Origin: Chloromonas sp. AAM2
Taxonomy: Eukaryota; Chlorophyta; Chlorophyceae; Chlamydomonadales; Chlamydomonadaceae
Assembly: GCA_004335635.1 (NCBI GenBank)
Contig: QAXH01005899.1
Location: 2,250-61,408, forward strand
DNA length: 59,159 nucleotides
Direction: 5' to 3'
The position numbers and the translations under genes are program-made. Each line of letters opens with the position of its first letter. Position 1 is the stretch's first letter. Shown here in pieces: positions 47,701-59,159 of the stretch. The notes below the pieces were generated by a model, which saw only the letters and a list, made by a program, of their open reading frames with translations, was not told where the DNA came from and ran no database searches.

Positions 47701-50700
47701 CTGCTAACGAAATGCTGCCGGGCTATCAGGCTGGTCGTACAGTCACTTACAAGGGCAATCACAGACTGGTGCCAGAAAGCAACCTTGTTGAAAGACAGAC
47801 CCAGAGATTATTTGGATGCTGAATGGGCAGTCAGGCTGCCATCAGTTTGCGGGTTATTGCCACCAAGCTCAAATTGCATGTTGTGTGTGAGTGCAGGTGT
47901 CAGACCAGCCTGAGATCCATTCCGGCGGTTTCCACGTCACGTTTGACCTGAAGGCTCATAAGGCCTTGGGCTATATCCTGCCCACATGGGTGGCCCCACA
48001 TGCACCCACTGGCACAGGGGCAGCCACTGGTGTGGGCGTGCAACATCAAGGGTTTCTGCTGGCGGCAAGCAGTGGCAAGGCCACTGGTGGAGCAGACTGT
48101 GGCCAAGGCACAGCGGGACAGGCACTGGCGTTGGTTGGCGATTCAGAGTGCCTAGAGCGGGCTGCAACCTACATTGTCCTGCCCCTGAAGCAGTCATTGA
48201 CAGGAGCGGGCGGGATGGGAGCGGGCAGTGGGTCAGCAATGATGCACAAGTTTGAGGACGTGCAGCCCCAGCTGCTGCTGTTCCTGCAGCGGTTGCGCCG
48301 GCTGGTGGTGACACGTGAGAGTGAGGGCTGGTGTGATGTGATGGAAAGGCATCAGCTGACGGATCACGTGGTGGAGCTTAGGGTCACTCAGATGCAGAGG
48401 AAGAACAAGGAGCAGCACAGCAGCACAGCGACTATGGACATGGACGTACCAGAGGCTGCACATTCAGGGCCGGTTGTGGAGGTTGTGCAACGTCAAGGGC
48501 TGTCACAACGGTGGCTGATCATCAGGCAAGTTGACTATCATTTCTCAATATTTCTAACACTTCCTTCTCAAAACGTGGTGTGTGTCAGTGTTCACGACCA
48601 AGTGCGTGATGGGCCATAATGGAGAGAGTTCTATTGGAGAGGCACAGGCTTCGTTCTTAAAGCGTGGCTTGTGTCATTGTGCCTGTCCCCAGGTGAGTGA
48701 TCAAAACAGTCAGCAAATTTATGGTGTTTGTGCAAACTTGCACTCGTGAACCTGCTCGCAGGTCCACCATCAGCCCCAGCCTGCCCAGACTGGACACGGA
48801 GGTGCCCGAGACCCAAGTTTGCCTGGCCTGGTGCCTGGGCCCGGCAGGCAGCCCCTCTTGCACCGCTGCCTCGGGGCCTCAAGGGACATCAGAGGCAGCG
48901 GCTGGGCTTGAGCCGCCCTGTGGCCCGCAGCGGCCCGCCCAACAGCCAGTGTACGCCTACCTGCCTCTTAGGTCATATGGCATGCGCTTTGTGGTGCAGG
49001 TGAGGCTTTGGTATGCACAGTGCCTGCTGGCTTTGTATTTGAAAAACAAAAAGTGTGTGCGGTTGTGTTTCACATGGTTTGTGACCACACTGTTTTTATC
49101 AGCAAACCATGGGTGTGTACATGTGTGTCGATCGCCATGAATTGGCCTCCGCAGTGATCTCATTTTTGAAATGAGTGGCGGCTATGGTTCCAGTGCAGGA
49201 CTCAGGAACTGTTTTTTCCAGGACTGTTTGTTGGAGATGATGTTGTTTTTTGACACATGTATCGGCGCACGTGATGCACATAAGGGATGTCTTGCAATCC
49301 AGGGACAACTGAAAACCCATCTGATCACAAACACCAATGAAACAAGGTTGTATACTGGCTTTGTGGCGTGGCGTGTTGCCAAGATTCCCAACACTTGCTT
49401 GCATTGTGACCTTGTCTGTTGCTCAGGCCGACTGGGTTGTCCCCTCGTCGCGTGAGGCAGTTGACGCTGACAACGCATGGAACCAGGCGCTGAGGTCTGA
49501 GCTGCCGGCCATCATTGCAGGGTGAGTATCTCACACGCGTAGGACACAGCATCTTTATGGCACAATCCATTAGTATGGCATCAACACAGGCCACGTGTAT
49601 GTAACACAAGGATGGTGACAGGTATGGGAGTTGTGAGGTCACGCTCACGTGAATGTTGCTCATGCACAGCTAGGACAGCACGTGACATCCCTGGCGTTTG
49701 GATGGTTGACTATGAGAATGCCTTCACCTGCGCTTCAAATGGCAGGCCACTGCATGCTTGCCTGGCACAGCCTGGACTTGCTAGTTTACATAGATGCTCA
49801 TGCCGGTTTCAACTTGCATGCATGCAGGGCACTGCCAGTGTTCCGTTCCCTCGCTGGCAGTGCAGGCGAGGGCCATGAGCATGAGCACATACGCTGTGTG
49901 CAGTGGGTGGACATGTGGCTATCCAGCCTGCCCCTGGATGGGGAAGCGCAGGTTGGCACTAAAAGCGTCACATGTTCTGACTTAGGCTGATTACAAGCCG
50001 TCCATCAGGGACAGACTGCTCAGCAAGGGCAAGAGCGGGAAGCAGAACAGTCTGCAAAGCTGCAAACTTCACCACTGCACCATTCACAAAAGCCGGCTCT
50101 TGGAACAGAAAGGAAAGCAAATGACTGAGTTGAGATGGTGCGTGTGTGCACTTCCCAACTGCCGTCTCACGCTTGTCACTCTCTCTACCGCAGGGCTTCC
50201 TCTCCTCCTTGCCCCGAGCCATCAGCGCTCGCCTGCAAGCCACCCCCTGCATTCCCACAGCATCGGGCGCTTGGGTCACGCCCCGTCAGGCGCTGGTCTG
50301 CAGCTCACCAGCCGTGGCCAGCCTACTGGCACAGGCAGCAACCAGCATGCAACCAGCACATGCCTCACACATGGCAGCCTCAAGCGAAGCTTTGGGTGCC
50401 GCGGCAACAAGTGTAGTGGCAAGTGGGGAGATGACGACCGGCGTGGCTAAGGTGGTGGCTGAGAATGCGCAGCTGTGTGAGCTGTTAGGCGGCCAGCCAG
50501 TGCACGCGGGTCTGCGGTCTGTGGCCGGCAGCCCGGCGCTCAGGGCACTGCTTGGGGTTCGGGAGTACACACCGGCAAGGCTCATCAAATTGGCACAGGT
50601 AGGCGATGTGCAGTGAACATACGCGCACGGGTGGGTGTGCTACCCAGCAGGCTACCCAGCCGCTGCTGTTCAGCGTATCACGCATCTTCACTCATTGCAT

Positions 50701-53700
50701 GGTGGTTGAGGTTGACTACCCTAAGTGCATCTGCACATGGCTGCCAGGAGACGCAGGCCACAGATGATTTCTGCAGCAGCCACTAGGCCAACATGACAAG
50801 CGAACCAGCAAACGACGCAGACCACATGTTCGCGTTGTCCTGTTTGCAGGCTGTCTGCCAGCAGGGTCTGCAGTCCGCAATGGGTCCTCAGTGGATAGCG
50901 CAGCTGCTGCTGTGCATCCTGGACCCGCCGGACTCACCCCCACACACCCAATTGTCAACAGGACCCAGCGACATGCAGCAGAGCAATGCACATGGGGACA
51001 TGCAACGCGCCCGGCTATTGCGTGCCGTCCAAGCCCTGCCTCTCATGCTCCTATCAGACGGCACCTACGCCGCTGCCAGGCCACCTACCCCCACGCAAAC
51101 TCTAGCCACAGATGCGTCAGTTGTAACGGCAACTGCTGACTCTTCAGTGCCTGGTGATGAGGGGCACGTGGGCCAACATCATCACGTGTTCTTCTTGCCT
51201 GATCCAGCAACGCAGGCAGCCTCCCAGGTGCTAGGTGCCCTCTCTTCCTGCGGCCTGGGGCCTGTCACCAACCTCACCGGTTTGCGATTCCTGCATCCAG
51301 ACTTTGCCAGCATAGGTACAGCAGCCATGGCTGAGGCTGGAAATGCCATCGCCCAGCCCTTGCGCAAATGGCATTCATGCCTCCAGGTGGGCAGAACAGT
51401 AGGGATCCACTGCTGCATACTGTCTCACGAGGCTGGGTCCTGTTCATCGCCGCTGAATTGTCTTCACCTCCTCCTAACCTAATGTTGGTCGTGCCAGTGA
51501 TGCTGCAACAGTTGAACATGGTTGGGTTGTTCCTCGCCGCATGCTGGTCCTTTCAGCGACCCAAGTACAGAGTTAATGGTGTGTGTCATTCCTGCCCTGA
51601 CCCTGCCCTGACCCTAATCCTAAATCCAAACACTACCTGGTTGCCTTCAGGAGCTGGGTGTGGGTGAGCTGCGGTCAGAGGACATCCTATGGCAGCACGT
51701 GTTGCCGGCTCTGCAGCATGCCTCCAGTCGCCCTACCAGCTCCAAACGTCTGGCAGCCCTGCTAGCGTACCCCCTGCAGGCGGGGCTCGTACTCCCCGGG
51801 AGAGTGGGAGCAAGCCAGGGCACACAGCAGCAGGTGAGGGTGAGTGGGTGTGAGTAGGTGCAAGCTCGCCTGCCTGGTAACCTGGCAGGCTCTGACAATG
51901 CGTGATGCCTGCTAGCGCTTGAGAAAAGCCCAGGGTAACACCAGGATTGCTTTGGAATGTGCAGGGCCCGTCGATTCGGGCTACTTGATGAGGTTGTCTG
52001 CGATGGTGACATAATGCTCTGCAGACCTGCGCACATGTTTGTCGTATGCAGGCACGCTCAATGCAAGCCTGCACTCAATGTGCACTCAATTTGACAATAT
52101 CAATGTGCGTAGATAAGAACGGGGCCACTCGCTGCCAGGAACAACAGCTCAAGGTCAAGCTTTGTGTTGCGTTGTGGCCTTGCATGATCTTACTTTGTTG
52201 CCATTCCGTGTGCAATGCAGCACGCCATGCTCAATGCACTGCGGCGCCATGCGGTGCTAGCCACCAACAGGGGTAGCGTCAGGGCCACTGCTCCGCAGCC
52301 CGCAGCACTCCAGCACACCCCAGCCACAGCCCAGCGAGAGTCAAGCACAGCGGCCCAGCCTGCAGCGGACAACGCACCTGTGGTTTACTTTCCACAGCAG
52401 CTGGGCGGAGCCCTGGATTTGAGTCAGGGGCTGACTGTGTATGGCACGTGGCATGTGCTGGACACAGCCTACATAGAGGGGCCTCAGCAGCAGCTGCAAA
52501 ATGCACCAGGTGGGCCAGTGCTGAAAAGATACAGTGTGGCCACGTGGCCGGCTGCGTTGATGTTATTGCTGGTGTTCTTACATGGCAGTTGGTCTGGGGA
52601 AGACTGCGCAGCGTGGCCAGAGTGGGAGTGGGAGGCGACTGTGTTGCTGTTATTGCTGGCGTTGTCACATGGCATGCAGTCCGGGTGCACGAGCGGTCGA
52701 GCTGAGGACCACACACCTCACAAGGCTTCTTCAAACCTGTATGTCAGATCAGTCCCATTTATACTTGACGCTTTTTATATTGCTGTGCTTAGATTGCTTA
52801 GATTGTTCAGAGCTGCTTGGTGCTCGTCATACTGCCTGTTGCAGGGTCTGACACGCCTGCCCCGAGTGCCTGGCCCGCCTTGTCCGCCTGGCGCTGGCTA
52901 CTGGGCGAACTGGGGGTGGTTGACATGCCTCCTCTGCTCACATGCACAGTCATGCTGCGCTCGCCGGCCGATTTAGCTGGGTCCATCTGGCGGGGTGACC
53001 CGCAGCTAAGGGCGATGGTGGCGGCGGGTGGTGGTTCATGGGAGGTGGTGGATCAGTGCAGCCCGGATCTGCAAGGGCTGATCACTGGGCTAGCCAAGGA
53101 CAGGTGGGCATTGGTGTACGAAGGTGTCCATGTTGCCTGATCTTGCAGTAGGAAACCAAACCTCCAGATTTGTTTGTTGTGTGGTCTGAATGTGTGGGGG
53201 TCGATGGCGGCGATTGGTGCCGCGTGTGAGAAGGCTTAAGATTGCATTGCAGCTGGACTGCATCGCAAAGTTGTTGTTGTGTTGGGCTGCAATCAAGGGC
53301 TGGCATTGTTGTAAACTATCTGCAAACATTCCAGGCTGGGAGCAAGCTGGGTCTCCAGGCTTGTGCTTGCTTGACTTTACTTTATGGGTGAGTCATCTGC
53401 TCCAAAGGGCTGGCATGGTGCACAGCGCATCCCAGCTGAGTGTTCAAGTGATTTTTGCATGCAGTGCCGGCAGTGCGGTAGGCCGGGCGCAGGCCGCACG
53501 ACAGAAGTTGGCAGCGTTGGCAATCGTGGTTTCACAGCACTGGAAGGAACACTACCAGCCTGCCATGCAAGCCACCTGCCGCCCAGCTGCCGCCCATGAA
53601 ATCCTAGCTGGCACAAGCAGCAGTGGCCATGCTGTTGACAGCTCATTGGCCCATGTGCTGCGGACCACGGCATGGCTGCCATCAGTGTCAGGTGCATGGT

Positions 53701-56700
53701 GCCAACCAGGGAAGCTGTTTCTGCCGTGTAGCGAGACACAGGCGCTTCTGGGCAAGCATGTGCACTACCTCGACCTGCCTAATGCCTCGTTGTGCCCGTC
53801 CATGGCACGCGACCTAGGCCTGCAGATGCAAGTAACGGCCAAGCACGTGATTGACATGCTAATCACATGGTGTGTTTCAGCACCCGCTGCCACCAAGCTG
53901 CATGGACCCCAGGCTACTCCTGGTGATCCCACGCTCCCCCACCTCATCAGGGTGTATGAATTCCTTCTGGCGGCATGCCAAAAGGCGGAAGATGGGTTTG
54001 CGACGCAGGAGATGGTGGTGACTGCATTTCAGAAGCATCCGCTTGTCTGGCTGCCGGTGCCGGGCAGCACAGGCACGCAGGGTGTGCTGCCAGCAGCAGC
54101 AGCCACGCCAGGCGCCTGGCACAAGTGCAACACAGTGGTGTGGAGCGACCCTGCGCTTGTGCTGGAAACCGCTGCACAGCTGCAACAGCACACACAGCAT
54201 CTAGCACGTGTCAAAACCGTAAATCAACTCCCTCCACTCCCACGACCCCTCAATGTCTGGTATCCAGAGAGTCTGCGCCACCTGTTCGTGGAAGTGCTAG
54301 CCCAGCAGCCTGCTGCCAGCAGCCGGGCAGCGGGTGTGACTGCTGCTGGCGTGGCTGCTGCTGGTGTGGCTGGTGTGCCCCTGATGCCCACCCTGGATCA
54401 GTACTGTCACGTGCTGCAGCGCCTGCCCTCATGCAAAGACATCGTTCAGGCCACTGCCCTAGTAAGTCACAGTTGGCAGCAGAGGTGTTGTGCTTGGCGT
54501 GTGCATGGAGTTGCCAGTGAATGATGTGCCCTGCGAGGTCCGCAATATTCATAAAAGAGCATAAAGTTCTGAAAAGGTTTCCCAGCAAACACGCTTGGGA
54601 TGGACAGGCTACAGAGCGATTACCCAATGGTGCACAACACACTGCAGACCATTTCGCCATGTCATATCCATCTGTCGCACGACCAAGCATGGTATGGCGC
54701 TCGCTGCTCATCATGTGCACATGCCCATGCTGACCCATGCAGGCACGTCACATGCTGGGCTTCCTGGCTGATCAACAGGCAGCAGGCCTTCTGCAGCCAC
54801 AGCACCTAGCCACTCTACGCACCTGCCTCGCCTCAGCAGCCCTCATGCCTGCCATGTGCCCATCAGACACCAATGGCACTCTACACAATGCCACTGCGGT
54901 TTCTAACGTCTGGGCAACGCTGGGAGAAGCCACTTTCATGGCCGACGATCCTGCACTGGCCCGGCTCATTTTGGACCAGCAAGAACAGCAACAAAAGCAG
55001 AAACAGCTCAAGAAACGTAGTGAAGACTCTTCGTCTTCAGCCGCAATGCCGGCATTGATCGACCTTGGCACGCTTGCCAGCAGTGAGCTTCTACAGTTGA
55101 CCTCATTGTGCATGAACACCGCATTACTGCCTGAACAACTCCCAGCCTCCAAAATGCTGTCAGTGAGACCCACGCCATCAGTGCACTGGCTGCCTGTGCA
55201 GCAGCAGCAGCAGTCACCTGGTTTGGCAGGTGGTGGTGGGCTGAAGCTGGGTCGGTTGTTGCATTCCCTGGGCCTGCGGCCGCTGTCGCATGCACTGCAG
55301 CAACACACAAGAGGGCAGGTCCTGGGGCCTGAGGTGCAGCAACTGGTGCCAGGACTGGCAGAACGTGCTCTTGGGGAAACCAGTTCAGCTCAGGACACAC
55401 TGCAAGGCGCCCAGCCTGGTACTCTGTCACGTGAGCACATGGCCCAGTGCTTGCACGCTAACCAGCTGCTGCGGGATGTGCTGCCGGCTGCACAGGCCTT
55501 CCTGGCACACGCGGGCAAGGGCGATCAACAGCTGTACAGCGCCTGCCAAGGTGAACCACTGACGCCTGTATGCTGCATAACAAGGGCAGGCAGGTCTAGC
55601 ACTCTTGGAAGGTGCACGCACATCCGGCCAGTGACTACTGATTGCCAGTGATTATGCCAGTGATCATGTCTTCCAATGCGCCTGCACTTGGCCAGGTTAT
55701 CCAGTCTCTTTGGTGGTCAGCCCAGTAGTAGTATACACCCTGTAGCTCATGACGTGCCTTACCTCAGCCTGCCACCAGCTGCACTATAACGGCCCTGATC
55801 CTGTGACTGCTCGTCTGTAGATTTGGCCGCCCCGCTGATGTCTTCCCTGAAGGTGGTCCTGGCATCAGACATTCAACGCACATGGAACATACCCACACGC
55901 CAGCCGGCAGCACACACCACATCAGCAGCTGCAGCAACAGGAACAACGACAGCCGCGCCAGCAGCAGGTGGTGTTCTCTACCCTCTGCTCCCCTGGAGCC
56001 CTGCCCCAGTGGTCCTGCATCAGGGGTTGCTGCTGGTCTCTCCTGAGGCACTGAACGATCACATGCAGCTGGCCATGGAACTGAGCAGGTGTGTGTGGAG
56101 AAGGACGCTCAGTGCAACACATTGGAAGCGGACAGACAAGGGAAAAGACACAGCAGAGCTGTAGAGCTGTTCCGCTGAGTCTTTCACACCGAACTTAACG
56201 TTAAGTGCAGGTAGTTGTGACTGTGTGCGGCCCATGGCAAGCCCTTCTGAGCTTTCAATTTTACAGTGCTGGTACACACAGCGACAGACTATGACGTACC
56301 TCTCTCTCAGGGTGGGAGGGAGGTGAAAGATTGGGGAACTCTGGTAAGAGTGAGAAGAGATGAAGTGGGTTTCTGCGTTGGTCGATAGTGTGGCTGGTTG
56401 CTGTGCTGCCTGCTGCAGGGTGTTCACAGGCGGGCGCGCCGCCCTGCCCGGCCTGGCTGACCTTGTGTACACGTGTCTGCTGGCCTGCACAGCGGGGCAG
56501 CCCCTGGACAGGGTGCTCGCCCTCAAGGGCATTGCAGCAGAGACAGGTGTGCTAGTGGCAAACAGGGCAAGTTTAATTTATCGTTATTTACTTCGTAGCT
56601 ACAGTCAAGAATAACTGATTCTTGTTTTGGCCTGGACGCAACCCTGCAGAAGGCAAACAAGGGTAGTTCTTAGCGAAGTCCGTGTGTCTGTGTCTGTGTG

Positions 56701-59031
56701 TGTCTTTGTGTCTGTGTTGTTTATGTTACACCACACGAAAAAGTCTGCCTGCCTTAACGAAACCCCACAATGGGGCGAGAGGCATGAGCGCCGTTCCTCT
56801 AAGCCAAGGTCAACGCACAATTTCTTCAAAGGATTGAGCAAAGTCGTCATGCATACAATTGTACATCTGCATGTTTGCAACCCACGTGATAGCTCAACTG
56901 CCGCAGCAGCACGATCCAGGCCCCCACCATTGCGCAAGTTCGGCTGTCAGACTCTACAGTGCAGTGCAATGCATCGCCCCCCGCGCATGGCATCGCCTGA
57001 CACTCATGGTGTTGTGCCTGCATGCGTGGACCGCAGGTTTGTCTGCCTGGCAGTTGCCGTCAGCCGGGGTCGCCATGGCACGCCTACAAGCCGCGCTAGA
57101 CACGCCCCCGCCGCCCCCGCCCTCACCGCCCGCCCTGCACTACCCCGCACCTAATGATCTGACTCCGGGCACACACGAGTTCAACGGAGAAAAGACTCAG
57201 CAGGAACGGCTACCAGACAAGCACCCCGGTCAGTTGCCACCGCACCTCCAAGGTCTTGACGCGAATGGCGGGGATGCTGGCTTTAGCTTTGGTAATGCAG
57301 GACCGGAGCAGCCACTGCACCAGAGCTTGTTCTGGCAGCAAGGACAACACAGCCACCAGCACCAGCAGCACCAGCGGCTGCTACCACCAACATGGCCGCA
57401 TTGGAGTCACACACAGCTGGCCCAGAGGCATCATCACAACACGTCAGGACCAACCCATGCGGGCATGAGGCGCAGTCGTGACACATGGGAAGCTGACCAA
57501 CATGCACCTGCGCACAACGGTGTGGAAAACGGAACCCCGGCCGCCAGGCCTAGGCTGGCCGAACCATGGCCTCCGCTACCCTCCCCGCCACCGCTACCCC
57601 CGCCTCTCACACCACCCGGTGCACCTCCCTTGCCGCCACTACTGCCCCCGCCGCCCCCGCACATTGCTCTCACCCGCTCACAGCCTCCACTCCTACCTGC
57701 CCCACCACCCAAGCTTGAATCCAACCCCAGACATCGTTCCCATAATCCCCTGCATGATGAAAACAGCGCACCCAAGCACAACAGGCCCTGGCTGGACCCA
57801 TCTGCAGTGCTTGGGTCGACAGTTCATGAGACTCATGTGCCTAGCAGCATAACTGACAAGGTACGTTGCCCACAAGTGGAGCACTAACCACATTCATGCG
57901 GTTCTAATCTCAGGTCTAGCAACCACTTACGCCGGGCAGTAATGCACTCATGATTGAGTTCCAGGTCGTCATCTTGCCCTGAAGGTGTTACTCTTGGCGG
58001 TGCACGAGTCACCGAGTTTGACGGGTTGAGAGTGTGGGTTTGCTGGTGCAGATATCATCTGCTGCGCGCTACATGCCATCGCATACGGCTAAGACCACCA
58101 ACCCCGGGGCGGCTAATCACCACACTGAGGCCACAGGGCGGTGGGGCGAGGAGCTCATGCTGCACTGGCTCACGGACAAGTACAGGGGGACAGGTGGGGC
58201 CGTGGGGGAGACAGGCCTGAAGATATGACTACCTCCGGGCTTCGGCGAGACCAGTGGGCGCTCGATGTAAATGGGATGCGGCAAGAGGCCTGAAGCTATG
58301 ATCGGCTGTGGAAGGCTATGCGCTCAAGTTCAATGGCATGAGAAAACCGATGCCAAGCAACCAGTATCCAGTAGATGGAAGGCCGAACACGAGCACAGGC
58401 AAGCAGGTGGAACACACTGAGTGCCATGGCCGGACAGTTAAACGATTAGTCCTTGTTTTGTAAGTTTCTACAACCGGTTGCGTAATGGTCAAGCCGTGAC
58501 TGTACGTGCTGCTGCAGAACCGCCTGTCACTGTTGAGTGGGTGAACCAGCACCAGGAGACAGGCAAGCCCTATGACCTGGTCATCAGGTAGGCAAGGGCT
58601 GACTGACTCGGACTCAGCACTGTCAGCCATGAGCCGCACATGGCCCTCATATGCTGATCAATAAAGGCTCCTGTATCGGACCTAAGGACTGCCATGTTGT
58701 GCTGGTCTAGCGGGGCAGACCTTGACTTGAGCCGCCCATGCCAGATGTGGGCAGGCATCTGGTTAAGATAGTTTATGCTGACGCAGACCTCCAGCGTCAT
58801 TCTAACAGGCCGTCTGTATGGTCGTGTTGACGCACTAGGTATGCCCTGATCCCTTGTGCCCTGCCGTTCTCAACGCGAAGGCTTGGATGGCATCTGCTCG
58901 ATTGCAGGAGACAAGATGGCAGCATCTGGATTTACGTGGAGGTCAAGAGCTCGGCCTTGACTGCAAAGGACGTGTTTGAGATCTCCCCCAACGAGTGGGC
59001 TATGGCGGACAAGAAACGTGAATGCTACCAT
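35718..59031 (+). CDS. NOV: NO VEIN (NOV)-like giant protein: HATPase plus DUF3883 domains, about 40 exons, 3' end outside the window
   Basis: Exons: 35718-36083, 36508-36641, 36884-37043, 37351-37515, 37935-38258, 38494-38627, 38741-38837, 39280-39450, 39884-39960, 40073-40244, 40702-40748, 40795-40888, 41302-41434, 41626-41894, 42352-42651, 42892-43756, 43948-44065, 44508-44664, 44959-45105, 45392-46180, 46841-46930, 47194-47280, 47629-47655, 47897-48525, 48762-48999, 49427-49521, 49828-49951, 50194-50598, 50850-51386, 51651-51833, 52221-52509, 52845-53103, 53465-54461, 54743-55550, 55821-56088, 56419-56546, 57037-57860, 58052-58193, 58518-58587, 58908-59031. They total 11043 nt (3681 codons) in one frame. 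The N-terminus matches NOV (DLGVGALSGHPLVLKVF). Exon 16 has LHAWSCWAEVFAPSLGPLEQ. The Bergerat ATPase core lies at about residues 1560-1650: SHELYSKDTHFVLELVQ-NADDN, CDVGRSTKS, GYIGQKGIGFKSVFR. Near the window end a DUF3883 domain begins (YDLVIR, then IWIYVEVKSSALTAKDVFEI). Plant NOV (about 2730 residues) is a nuclear factor in development; the molecular activity is unknown. A bipartite nuclear signal-like KRGAGR...PSKRRKLDS is in exon 14. Exons 9-12 have weak donors and are uncertain. Confidence 0.93.
44111..44297 (+). repeat. Three-copy repeat in a NOV-like intron
   Basis: TTGGAGACCATCCTTTGACG then ATGCAG (44110-44135), TTGGATACCATCCTTCGGCG then TTGCAACC (44151-44178), and GTGGATACCATTCTTTGACG then CTGCAACC (44270-44297). 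All lie in the intron between exons 43948-44065 and 44508-44664. The unit is about 26 bp and the spacing uneven. The copies may be relics of local duplication. Confidence 0.8.
45595..45735 (+). repeat. Gln-rich CAG/CAA tract within NOV-like exon 20
   Basis: An in-frame glutamine-rich, interrupted tract (CAG, CAA, GAG and AAG codons) just before the conserved ATPase core. It encodes an acidic and basic Gln-rich linker. A similar tract with polyproline occurs at 42466-42570 in exon 15. Both are likely disordered. Confidence 0.9.
46278..46680 (+). repeat. Degenerate repeats in a NOV-like intron, including a copy of its own splice donor
   Basis: A unit like GTCTGCCTACACGAGGCCCT then CGTAGGGGTA occurs at about 46281-46306, 46406-46437, 46453-46478 and 46651-46680. 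GCGAGCTGGTGCAGGTGCGC then GCTGTGTC (46382-46409) resembles the true exon 20 end and donor (CGAGCTCGTGCAG|GTGTGTG then CTGTGG, 46168-46193). Found in the intron between exons 45392-46180 and 46841-46930. Confidence 0.7.
47629..47655 (+). other. 27-nt microexon in the NOV-like ATPase core
   Basis: This exon is 9 codons (GIGFKSVFR) flanked by GGCTGCAG and GTGAGC. It completes the glycine-rich ATP-lid motif begun in exon 22 (GYIGQK) and continued in exon 24 (VSDQPEIHSGGFHVTFDL). Skipping it keeps the frame but removes the conserved lysine and glycine-rich lid residues. Confidence 0.9.
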
Positions 59032-59159
59032 GTAAGTGTACAAGGCGGGCTGCGCATGCAAGGCTGATCACCATTGGTGTTGGTGTTGTTGTTGAATTGT
59101 TTGTTACATCCATGGAAGTGCATCATTTTGCACATGGGATGGTGTCCCGCAACTCAGGG

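Noticed and set aside
1..59159. Prokaryotic features (operons, Shine-Dalgarno sites, rho-independent terminators)
   Set aside because: Gene structure is clearly intron-rich and eukaryotic; such signals would be meaningless here.
1..59159. tRNA, rRNA and known small RNA genes
   Set aside because: I saw no cloverleaf with conserved A and B boxes and no rRNA core sequence; a tRNAscan-SE or Infernal run would be decisive.

Overview
The window is nuclear DNA of a eukaryote, most likely a green alga (chlorophyte). Five genes are split by many short GT-AG introns. One encodes an axonemal dynein docking-type coiled-coil protein (CCDC151/ODA10 type), so the organism or its ancestors had motile cilia. 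Another encodes a plant-lineage NO VEIN (NOV)-type protein. Exons are rich in CAG, CAC and GCN codons, and introns carry minisatellites and TG, GAT and CAT tracts. Exon models were built by eye from splice signals, reading-phase closure and remembered family sequence. For three genes the reading frame closes exactly across all junctions (18, 8 and 7 exons).

Layout. 1-5.2 kb: glycosyltransferase-like (UGT) gene on the minus strand, its 3' end lost in or beyond a LINE fragment at the left edge. 5.2-7.3 kb: intergenic. 7.3-11.7 kb: minus-strand gene for a 598-residue protein with F-box-like and XPA-like features; a LINE copy and an 18-bp minisatellite sit in its introns. 11.7-13.1 kb: intergenic, with a MITE-like element holding a (GT)26 tract. 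13.1-14.7 kb: plus-strand gene for an unrecognised coiled-coil protein. 14.7-17.3 kb: intergenic, with repeat motifs and weak open frames. 17.3-28.1 kb: 18-exon minus-strand gene for a 973-residue Mx-like dynamin; its introns hold a long palindrome, a LINE 3' end, an assembly gap and duplicated splice junctions. 28.1-31.0 kb: intergenic, then a decayed LINE. 31.06-35.48 kb: 8-exon minus-strand CCDC151/ODA10-like gene. 35.72 kb to the right edge: about 40 exons of one giant plus-strand NOV-like gene (3681 codons so far), whose 3' end lies outside the window.

The genes do not form a pathway. The CCDC151-like and NOV-like genes are divergent and share a 241-bp intergenic stretch. The most interesting signals are: (1) the dynamin keeps a P-loop and DxxG motif but lacks the G2 threonine and the G4 TKxD motif; (2) a 20-bp motif with an A-tract occurs eight times on both strands, twice as inverted pairs bounding MITE-like elements; (3) introns of two unrelated genes contain extra copies of their own 5' splice junction; (4) one LINE family with a trinucleotide (GAT)n tail occurs four times, with target-site duplications visible for two copies; (5) the NOV-like gene carries a block of unfamiliar exons, a 27-nt microexon in its ATP-binding core, and two GC-AG introns.
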